Source: JBFJVD01 sp041624375 (GTDB taxonomy: Bacteria > Chloroflexota > Anaerolineae > Anaerolineales > E44-bin32). From it: a stretch of DNA of 6,996 bases. Positions 1-5,247 of this stretch are shown piece by piece (the stretch's first letter is position 1; each line of letters opens with the position of its first letter). The stretch spans positions 1-6,996 of the forward strand of contig JBFJVD010000157.1 of the NCBI GenBank assembly GCA_041624375.1, written 5' to 3'. The notes under the pieces were generated by a model. It searched no databases and was not told the origin of the DNA. It was given only the letters and a program-made list of their open reading frames with translations. Position numbers and translations under genes: made by a program.

Positions 1-19
1 GATGCCTCTCAGATCAAGA

Positions 20-1156
20 TCACGGGCCGACGAGAACGAAGGCGCCGTTCTGAACCTGATAGATGAAGAACTGTCCGCCGTTCAGCTGCCCGTTCGAATC
101 GAACGAGACGCCGAATTCGAGAATCGAGCTTGTGATGTTCGTGGCGGCGATCCCATCTCGCACGCACTGGCGCGTCAGGTTATCGCTGTCAACGCAGGCC
201 TTGATCGCGTCGAGCGCGATCCGGGCAGCCAGCGCGGACGGTCCACCGAACGCACCAAATTCCCCGTACTGCTCCTCATAGCGGCTGTTGTACTCGCTCA
301 TGGAGGGGACGTCGTGCGGGTCTGGCGCGAAGAAAGAGACGTAGACTCCTTCCGCGGCGGCGCCGGCTGCTTCGGTCCAGCTGATATCGAAGCCGCCGTC
401 GGCCAGGAAGTAGGTCCCTTCCCAACCCTGCTCACGCAGGCGGGCGATTAGGTTGCCCAGCTGGCCGGAGATCTGGCCGGGGAAGAAGACCACGTCGGAG
501 TTCGCGTTGACGATCGTCGTCGCCAGCGAGGAGAAGTCGGTCTCTTCCTGTGTCACGGAGGCGCGCTGGACGTCGGCGACGCCAAGTGAATTCAGGGCAG
601 CCTCCACCTGGTCAGCGAGGCCGACCGCATAGCTCGACTGGTCATCGACCAGATAGGCCGACGTGGCGCCGAGCTGCTCGACCATCCATCGGGCGTCTGT
701 CGGTCCCTGATCAGCGTCCGTCGGAATGGGTCGGAAGAAGGTGGCCGTGCCCGGGTTGGTCAGATCGGGATTGGTGCATGAGGGGGTGATGTGTGCCAGG
801 CCAGCTTCTTCGAACACCGGCTGGGTGGCAGCGCAGACCTGGCTGCCCGCCGGGCCGATGACCGCGAAGATCGTGTCGTCGGCGACAAAACGCTCGGCGA
901 CGATCTTGCCCTCGTCGGGGTTGATCATCGTGTCGCCCTCAACAACTTGAACGTTGAGGCCGGTCTCTTCGTTGAAGATCTCAACTGCGACCTTGCTGAA
1001 GTTCAATTGCTCCTGTCCCAGGAACGCAGCACCGCCGGTCAGCGGCCCCATGTGGCCAAGGCTGATCACCTGTGGGGCTTGCGCTCCCCCACAGGCGGCC
1101 AGCACGATGGCAAAGGCCGCCAGGGCGGTCAAGATAAAAAAGACGCGCTTGCTCAT
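20..1156 (-). CDS. ABC transporter solute-binding lipoprotein, branched-chain amino acid (LivK/Peripla_BP_6) type
   Basis: This 378-aa protein is probably the extracytoplasmic receptor of a high-affinity ABC importer for amino acids or similar small molecules. A lipoprotein signal is clear: MSKR, a hydrophobic stretch (about residues 5-20), then the lipobox LAAC with Cys22 as the lipidated residue. The mature part begins with the typical ISLGHMGPLTGGAAFLGQ (31-48) and has the family segments VIGPAGS (99-105), TQPVFEEAG (111-119) and ITPSCTNPDLT (123-133). By position, Thr128 matches the ligand-contacting Thr of LivJ/LivK. Cys108/Cys127 and Cys321/Cys331 could form disulfides. The length is normal for the family. 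The start is supported by a strong GGAGGAGGA (complement of 1164-1172) 7 nt upstream. No permease or ATPase is in the window; they would follow beyond the left edge. Family assignment is firm, but the ligand is unknown: amides, urea and aromatic compounds are also bound by this family. The gene is divergent from the catabolic unit at 1644-4641. Confidence 0.93.
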   Translation of the reverse strand: MSKRVFFILTALAAFAIVLAACGGAQAPQVISLGHMGPLTGGAAFLGQEQLNFSKVAVEIFNEETGLNVQVVEGDTMINPDEGKIVAERFVADDTIFAVIGPAGSQVCAATQPVFEEAGLAHITPSCTNPDLTNPGTATFFRPIPTDADQGPTDARWMVEQLGATSAYLVDDQSSYAVGLADQVEAALNSLGVADVQRASVTQEETDFSSLATTIVNANSDVVFFPGQISGQLGNLIARLREQGWEGTYFLADGGFDISWTEAAGAAAEGVYVSFFAPDPHDVPSMSEYNSRYEEQYGEFGAFGGPSALAARIALDAIKACVDSDNLTRQCVRDGIAATNITSSILEFGVSFDSNGQLNGGQFFIYQVQNGAFVLVGP

Positions 1157-1304
1157 TCCTTGCTCCTCCTCCAGAGATGGGTCAACGGATGTTGCGAAGA
1201 TGTGTCACTCGCTACCTGGGCGCCTCCTTTCCCTCGGCGACATGGATGCAGACCCCAAAGTACAGGTGACATTGCTTGCGCTGGCCCAACTGCTCGCCGC
1301 GAGG

Positions 1305-1318
1305 CGGCGCATGCGCCG
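1305..1318. repeat. 14-bp perfect palindrome (CGGCGCATGCGCCG)
   Basis: CGGCGCATGCGCCG reads the same on both strands. Its left part also forms the right arm (GCGGCG, 1304-1309) of a hairpin with CGCCGC (1295-1300) around a 3-nt loop, so the two structures exclude each other. It lies about 150 nt upstream of the solute-binding protein start. It could be a dimeric regulator site, but a GC-rich genome produces such palindromes by chance fairly often. Confidence 0.3.
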
Positions 1319-1500
1319 GACAGGATCCCCCCGACGCTAAGGATACCGACCAGGGATCAGGTGTAACCAGGCACCCAACGGCAGGTGAAGAAACAGGCGG
1401 GGAACGCAAGAGCGGGGTGTGCTGTCCGCCGACCAACCCCAGGGGTCGCCCGGAGGGCAATGCGGATCCCCACTCAAATCCTAACCATCTTGCGGTGGCG

Positions 1501-1519
1501 TCTACCGGATCGCGGTAGA
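1501..1519. promoter_or_regulatory. Inverted repeat, candidate operator
   Basis: TCTACCG, a 5-nt spacer GATCG, and CGGTAGA form a perfect 7-bp inverted repeat. The size and symmetry suit a dimeric helix-turn-helix repressor or activator. It lies 125 nt upstream of the aldo/keto reductase start and touches the -35 position of the promoter-like sequence at 1516-1544. No regulator gene is in the window, so its owner is unknown. A short RNA hairpin is the alternative reading, but no T-run follows, which argues against a terminator. Confidence 0.35.
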
Positions 1520-1544
1520 ACCGTCATACGGCAGATGATACACT
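1516..1544 (+). promoter_or_regulatory. Weak extended -10 promoter candidate for the rightward unit
   Basis: TGATACACT at 1536-1544 reads as an extended -10 (TG-n-TACACT, 4 of 6 matches to TATAAT). Seventeen nt upstream, TAGAAC (1516-1521) is a poor -35 (3 of 6). An AT-rich stretch (1546-1557) follows. Transcription from here would give a leader of roughly 90 nt before the aldo/keto reductase. This is pattern matching only. Confidence 0.2.
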
Positions 1545-1643
1545 GATTTTGTTTAAGAAGGCAAGACCGAAGGCCTGATCGCCTTTGTCCGCCGCCGGAA
1601 TGCCCGTCCTCATGCCCTTCCTTCTCAGCGGAGCCAAATGTTC

Positions 1644-2648
1644 ATGGAGTACGTCCAACTCGGCCGCACCGGGCTCAGGGTCTCGCAAGTTGGGCTGGGC
1701 TGCGGAAACTTCGGCGGTGTGGGCAGTGCGCCGGAATTCTTTGGCATGGGCGAGAACGAGGAAGAAGCGCGCGTCCTGATGGACATGGCGCTCGACCTCG
1801 GGATCAACTTCTTCGATACAGCCAACAGTTACGGCGGCGGTCGGAGCGAAGCCTATATTGGACGCTGGCTGGCAGCCAAAGGACAGGCTGTCCGTGACCG
1901 CCTCCTGATCAGCTCGAAGGTCTTCAATCCTGTCGGCGAGGGTCCGAATGACCGCGGGCTCTCCCGGCGCCATATCTACAGCCAGGTCGAGGCCAGTCTG
2001 CGTCGCTTACGGGTTGATCATCTTGACCTTTACCTTATCCACGAGCCGGACCCGACCACGCCGATCGAAGAAACGCTGCGAACGCTCGACGATCTCATCC
2101 ACCAGGGGAAGATCAGGTACATCGGCGCCTCCAATCTGAAGGCCTGGCAACTTGCCAGGGCGCTCTGGAGTTCCGACCGTTACCATTGGGCGCGTTTCGA
2201 CTGGGTTCAGAACCCATACAACCTGCTCGAGCGGCAGGACGAGCACGAGCTGCTGCCGCTTGTCGCGGATCAAGCGTTAGGATACACGCCGTTCGGTCCC
2301 CTATCGGGTGGGCTGCTCACCGGCAAGTATCGCTTCGAGGACTCGTACCCCGAAGGTTCACGCATGACTCTGCGGCCCGGACCCTACCTCAAGCTCTGGA
2401 ACCGGACGACATTCGCCGGGATGGCGCGGCTCAAGCAAGCTGCAGCTGCGCGAGGCGTTTCGATGGCCGGACTGGCCCTGGCCTGGGTGATGTCTCACCC
2501 GCTGGTCACCGCGCCGATCATCGGGCCGCGCCGGCCGGCCCATTTTGAACCCGTGCGCGAAGCGCTCCAGCTGCCGCTGGAGGCTACGGAACGGGAGGAG
2601 CTTGCTTCGTTCTTCGAGTTGGGCGAGCCGGAGCTGCCCTCGGGCTAG
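1644..2648 (+). CDS. Aldo/keto reductase (TIM-barrel NADPH-dependent oxidoreductase)
   Basis: This 334-aa cytoplasmic reductase should interconvert aldehydes or ketones and alcohols with NAD(P)H. Family marks run in order: LGRTGLRVSQVGLGCGNFGG at the N-terminus; FFDTANSYGGGRSE with catalytic Asp58 and Tyr63; ISSKVF with Lys92; LIHEPDP with His133; GASN (161-164); QNPYNLLER (189-197); PFGPLSGGLLTGKY (216-229); and ALAWVMSHP...APIIGPR near the C-terminus for cofactor phosphate binding. The catalytic tetrad is complete and the length is normal. I chose the ATG at 1644 because the protein then begins MEYVQLGRTG, as in relatives, and GGAG (1630-1633) is 10 nt away. The ATG at 1638 adds only Met-Phe and has just 4 nt of spacing, but cannot be excluded. 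It is the first gene of the unit; the next starts 36 nt downstream. The substrate is unknown. Resemblance is to the YajO/AKR11-12-like groups, without finer assignment. Confidence 0.92.
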   Translation: MEYVQLGRTGLRVSQVGLGCGNFGGVGSAPEFFGMGENEEEARVLMDMALDLGINFFDTANSYGGGRSEAYIGRWLAAKGQAVRDRLLISSKVFNPVGEGPNDRGLSRRHIYSQVEASLRRLRVDHLDLYLIHEPDPTTPIEETLRTLDDLIHQGKIRYIGASNLKAWQLARALWSSDRYHWARFDWVQNPYNLLERQDEHELLPLVADQALGYTPFGPLSGGLLTGKYRFEDSYPEGSRMTLRPGPYLKLWNRTTFAGMARLKQAAAARGVSMAGLALAWVMSHPLVTAPIIGPRRPAHFEPVREALQLPLEATEREELASFFELGEPELPSG

Positions 2649-2684
2649 GTAAATGGGCTGGAAAGAAGATGGAGGAGGACGGCG

Positions 2685-3692
2685 ATGGAAGTGTTGATCG
2701 TCAATCAGGAAGAGGTGCCCCACCTGCTGCCCATGGAAGAATGCATCGAGGTGGTCGCCCAGGCGCTCATGACGCTGTCCGCTGGCGAGGCGATCAACCC
2801 CCTGCGGCCGGTGCTTTGGCTGCCCGAGAAGGTTGGTGCGTTGGGCATGATGCCGGCCCACCTAAGCGACATCGAAGCGATGGGAATTAAGGTGGTCAGC
2901 GTGTTTCCAGGCAACCATGGGACAGCTTACGATTCCCATCAAGGCGCCGTGCTGCTGTTCGAGACCAGGCATGGCAGGCTGCTGGCCATCATCGACGCCA
3001 GTGAAATCACTGCGATCCGAACGGCGGCTGCAAGTGCCGTGGCGACGCGAGCTTTGGCCAACGATAACGCCGGCGATCTGGCGATCCTCGGCACCGGCGT
3101 GCAGGCACGCACCCATCTGGAGGCGATGCGAGTCGTCCGTCCTGTGCACCGGGTTCGAGTGTGGAGCCGAAATGCCGGGCATGCCCGCAGGTATGCCGAG
3201 CGGGAGGGGGATCGCCATGGGCTGGAGATCGAGGTCAGCCCATCTGTGCAGGTAGCTGTTGAGTCAGCCGACATCATTTGTACGACCACCGCCGCCCCCG
3301 AGCCGATTCTAATGGGGGAATGGATCTCGCCGGGCGCACACATCAATGCGGTTGGGTCGAGCGTCCCCTTCAGCCGCGAGCTGGATACGAACGCGATCGT
3401 ACGATCTCGACTCTTCGTCGACCGCCGCGAATCAACACTGAATGAGGCCGGGGATTTTCTGTTCCCTAAGAAGGAGGGCGCAGTCGGCGACAACCACATT
3501 CGGGGTGAGATTGGCGAGATTCTGCTCGGCAAGATTGAGGGGCGTCGGTCGGCGGAAGAGCTCACCCTCTTTAAGTCGCTGGGCGTGGCGGTGGAAGACG
3601 TCGCCTCCGCCCACCACATCTACCAGCAGGCGCGTGCGCGCGGCATGGGAACCCTGGTCGAGCTGGGAGGCGGCCGCCATGGAGCCGCTTGA
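2685..3692 (+). CDS. Ornithine cyclodeaminase/mu-crystallin family NAD(P)H-dependent dehydrogenase (probable imine reductase)
   Basis: This 335-aa enzyme belongs to the OCD/mu-crystallin family, which holds ornithine cyclodeaminase, alanine dehydrogenase, ketimine reductases, EutC and BhcD. The substrate-side region has Arg41 (NPLRPVLWL), Lys69 (GIKVVSVFPGN) and Arg112 (ITAIRTAAASAVATRALA). The Rossmann loop is ILGTGVQARTHLEA (134-147), followed by VRVWSR (157-162). ADIICTTTAAPEPI (195-208) and INAVGSSVP (220-228) come next. The C-terminal part, EAGDFLFP, GEIGEILLGK and FKSLGVAVEDVASA, resembles mu-crystallin closely. Where P. putida ornithine cyclodeaminase has catalytic Asp228, this protein has Ser226 by my alignment, so true cyclodeaminase activity is unlikely; reduction of an imine or oxidation of an amino acid is more plausible. 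The start is fixed by GGAGGAGG (2671-2678), 6 nt upstream. Its last 14 nt overlap the following dehydratase gene. The exact substrate is unknown. Confidence 0.9.
   Translation: MEVLIVNQEEVPHLLPMEECIEVVAQALMTLSAGEAINPLRPVLWLPEKVGALGMMPAHLSDIEAMGIKVVSVFPGNHGTAYDSHQGAVLLFETRHGRLLAIIDASEITAIRTAAASAVATRALANDNAGDLAILGTGVQARTHLEAMRVVRPVHRVRVWSRNAGHARRYAEREGDRHGLEIEVSPSVQVAVESADIICTTTAAPEPILMGEWISPGAHINAVGSSVPFSRELDTNAIVRSRLFVDRRESTLNEAGDFLFPKKEGAVGDNHIRGEIGEILLGKIEGRRSAEELTLFKSLGVAVEDVASAHHIYQQARARGMGTLVELGGGRHGAA
3665..3670 (+). promoter_or_regulatory. Ribosome binding site of the dehydratase gene, inside the preceding gene
   Basis: GGGAGG lies 8 nt before the ATG at 3679 and within the last codons of the reductase gene. 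It decides the start of the dehydratase: the open frame continues upstream to 3442, but that part translates to Arg/Ser-rich sequence that is out of frame with the reductase. Confidence 0.7.
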
Positions 3693-4641
3693 GTCGGTTG
3701 ACCTGGATAGGGTTCGCCGGGCCCAGCTGAACCTGCAGGGCATCGCCGTCCGAACCCCGCTCGTGAGGCTGAACCTTGAGCGAGCGCCGGCCGAGATCTA
3801 TCTCAAGCTGGAAAACCTGCAGCCGATCGGTTCCTTCAAAGTCCGAGGGGCGGGCAACGCGATCGCCTCGGCCCCACCGGATAAGTTGCGCGCGGGTGTG
3901 ATCACCGCCAGCGCCGGCAACATGGCCCAGGGCGTGGCCTGGTCCGCCAGGCGCCTGGGCCTGCCCTGCACCGTGGTCGTTCCAGATCATGCGCCGCGCA
4001 CCAAGCTCGATGCCATCGAGCGGTTGGGCGCCTCCATCGTCAAGATGCCGTTTGACGACTGGTGGCAGATCATGCTGCAGGGCTCATACCCGGAGGCCGA
4101 GGGATTGTTTATTCATCCGGTCAGCGATGCCGCCGTCATCGCCGGGAACGGAACCATCGGGCTCGAGGTTGTTGAGGATTTGCCGCTGGTGGATACCGTG
4201 ATTGTTCCGTATGGGGGCGGGGGTCTGAGCAGCGGGATTTCGATCGCCGTGAAGGCGGTGCGGCCGGAGGCGAGGATCCTGGCCTCCGAGGTGGAAACGG
4301 CCGCGCCATTCACCGCCTCATGGAAGGCCGGGGAAGCGCAGTCGGTGGATTATGTGCCCAGTTTTGTGGATGGGATCGGCAGCAAGAGCGTCCTTCCCAA
4401 CATGTGGCCCCTCACCAGCCGGCTGCTGGACGGCTCGATTGCCGTGAGCCTGCGCGCCATCGCCGACGCCATCCGCCTGCTGGTGGAGCGGAACCGGGTC
4501 GTCGCCGAAGGCGCCGGAGCCTCTTCGGTGGCCGCTGCACTCACCGGCTCGGCCGGCGGCGGCACGGTGGTCTGCATTGTGTCGGGCGGGAATCTGGATC
4601 GGGCCATATTGGCCCGCATCCTCCAGGGCGAGGTGCCCTGA
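3679..4641 (+). CDS. Threonine/serine dehydratase-family PLP enzyme (fold type II)
   Basis: This 320-aa protein is a PLP-dependent enzyme of the tryptophan-synthase-beta fold, closest to catabolic threonine/serine dehydratases and serine racemase. It should eliminate water (or another beta-leaving group) from a beta-substituted amino acid. Visible marks: RTPLVRL (25-31); KLENLQPIGSFKVRGA with PLP-lysine Lys54; TASAGNMAQGVAW (77-88), the substrate loop; VVVPDHAPRTKLDAIERLGA (99-118); HPVSDAAVIAGNGTIGLEV (146-164), with Asn where GQGT is usual; the phosphate-binding loop YGGGGLSSGI (178-187); EGAGASSVAA (277-286); and SGGN (302-305). There is no C-terminal ACT domain, so it is the short form without isoleucine feedback control. 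Its start overlaps the preceding OCD-family gene by 14 nt, pointing to translational coupling and linked chemistry. The same family pairing occurs as EutB/EutC and BhcB/BhcD, but partner genes of those pathways are not visible, so no symbol is given. Confidence 0.92.
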   Translation: MEPLESVDLDRVRRAQLNLQGIAVRTPLVRLNLERAPAEIYLKLENLQPIGSFKVRGAGNAIASAPPDKLRAGVITASAGNMAQGVAWSARRLGLPCTVVVPDHAPRTKLDAIERLGASIVKMPFDDWWQIMLQGSYPEAEGLFIHPVSDAAVIAGNGTIGLEVVEDLPLVDTVIVPYGGGGLSSGISIAVKAVRPEARILASEVETAAPFTASWKAGEAQSVDYVPSFVDGIGSKSVLPNMWPLTSRLLDGSIAVSLRAIADAIRLLVERNRVVAEGAGASSVAAALTGSAGGGTVVCIVSGGNLDRAILARILQGEVP

Positions 4642-4695
4642 TTCACACGTGCCGCGTGAAACGGCCGCCGTCAGCGACCGACAGCTGCGCCGGGA

Positions 4696-5232
4696 TCAGG
4701 GCGTGCCGTTCTGGTGGGGAATTTCTTCCTTCGGCAGCAGGGACATGGCGTCGACCATCTCCCGGTTGAAGAGCGCAGCCAGGGAATCGGCGCGGATGTT
4801 CGGGAAGAGGATCGCGGTCAGTTCGGCGTTATAGATCGGGACGAAGATCCGCTCCCCTTCCACCATTAGTGCGTCGAAGTCAAAGCGCCCCGAAGTCTCG
4901 ACGGCGCCCCGAAGCTCGTAGCCCCCCAGCATGATGTGAACCCAATGGGCGACCACGGTAGAGTAGCCTGCCCGCACCATCGTCATCGGGCCAAGCTCGG
5001 CGCGGGCGCTGAGCAGGATGGCGACGATCTCGTGCTTCATGAGCCACAGGCGGTTGTAGCGTGCGACCATGCGCGCCGGCTGGTGGAGGCGGGTGAGATG
5101 CGCCCCCTCAACCTCGATCGAGGAACGGGTGGGGACGTTCAGAAAGCCGAACAGGCCATGCGTCCCGGCGTCGATTCGGCCCAGCATACGGTGGCTCTCG
5201 GTGTAGATTTCGACGGAAATCGGCTTGGCCAT
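4696..5232 (-). CDS. Conserved-looking hypothetical protein, 178 aa, possible internal duplication
   Basis: I do not recognise a named function. The product is soluble, with no signal peptide or membrane segment, and looks rich in beta strands. Two segments share a pattern: residues 14-49 (GLFGF ... IEVEGAHLTRL) and 105-141 (GRFDF ... IFVPIYNAELTAI). Each has G-x-F-x-F, a run of alternating hydrophobic residues, then A-x-L-T-x-I/L, suggesting a duplicated small beta domain joined by a middle part (about 52-100). The pattern faintly recalls small domains I associate with Chloroflexota proteins (DUF6812-like, from memory and unchecked). The start is supported by GGAG (complement of 5242-5245) 9 nt upstream. 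It begins 15 nt after the stop of the GAF/kinase-like gene, so it is very probably co-transcribed and may work in the same signalling process. It ends 54 nt from the convergent dehydratase gene. Confidence 0.8.
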   Translation of the reverse strand: MAKPISVEIYTESHRMLGRIDAGTHGLFGFLNVPTRSSIEVEGAHLTRLHQPARMVARYNRLWLMKHEIVAILLSARAELGPMTMVRAGYSTVVAHWVHIMLGGYELRGAVETSGRFDFDALMVEGERIFVPIYNAELTAILFPNIRADSLAALFNREMVDAMSLLPKEEIPHQNGTP

Positions 5233-5247
5233 GCAGATCGACTCCAG

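Larger units (their letters stand above)
1157..1637. other. Divergent intergenic region of 481 nt
   Basis: This gap separates two divergent start codons and should contain promoters for both directions. Short open frames cross it on both strands, but their translations are low-complexity and have no family resemblance, so I call no gene. I see no tRNA, riboswitch or terminator. Visible structures are a perfect inverted repeat (1501-1519), a 14-bp palindrome (1305-1318) partly overlapping a GC hairpin (1295-1309), and an 11-nt odd palindrome ACCCCAGGGGT (1436-1446). The most AT-rich part is about 1519-1557, which is the likeliest promoter zone for the rightward unit. No convincing leftward promoter was found. 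Confidence 0.6.

Noticed and set aside
1..19. Start or RBS of a downstream permease gene after the receptor stop
   Set aside because: Only 19 nt remain; GAGAGG is visible on the minus strand but no start codon can be assigned.
1212..1460. Minus-strand open frame of 82 codons in the divergent intergenic region
   Set aside because: Low-complexity Pro/Ser/Gly sequence without a good RBS or family resemblance; it lies where promoters are expected.
1570..1585. Small hairpin AAGGC-CTGATC-GCCTT in the leader of the aldo/keto reductase gene
   Set aside because: Only 5 bp with a 6-nt loop and no conserved riboswitch or attenuator pattern around it.
2939..3619. Long open frame on the minus strand (226 codons) opposite the OCD-family gene
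   Set aside because: It is the antisense shadow of a well-supported gene; the translation is Ser/Arg/Ala-rich, has no family motif, and GC-rich coding DNA commonly leaves such frames open.
3442..3678. Upstream extension of the dehydratase frame
   Set aside because: The 79 extra residues are Arg/Ser/Trp-rich and overlap the well-conserved C-terminus of the OCD-family gene in another frame; the ATG at 3679 has a good RBS and the family's usual N-terminus.
2685..4641. Naming the pair eutC-eutB or bhcD-bhcB
   Set aside because: Family membership and adjacency fit both, but no ectoine hydrolase/deacetylase and no beta-hydroxyaspartate aldolase/aminotransferase is present, and I cannot run a tree.
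4642..4660. Imperfect hairpin (TTCAC...GTGAA) between the convergent genes as a bidirectional terminator
   Set aside because: The stem is short with an internal mismatch and no T-run follows on either strand; the position is suggestive but the structure is too weak to call.
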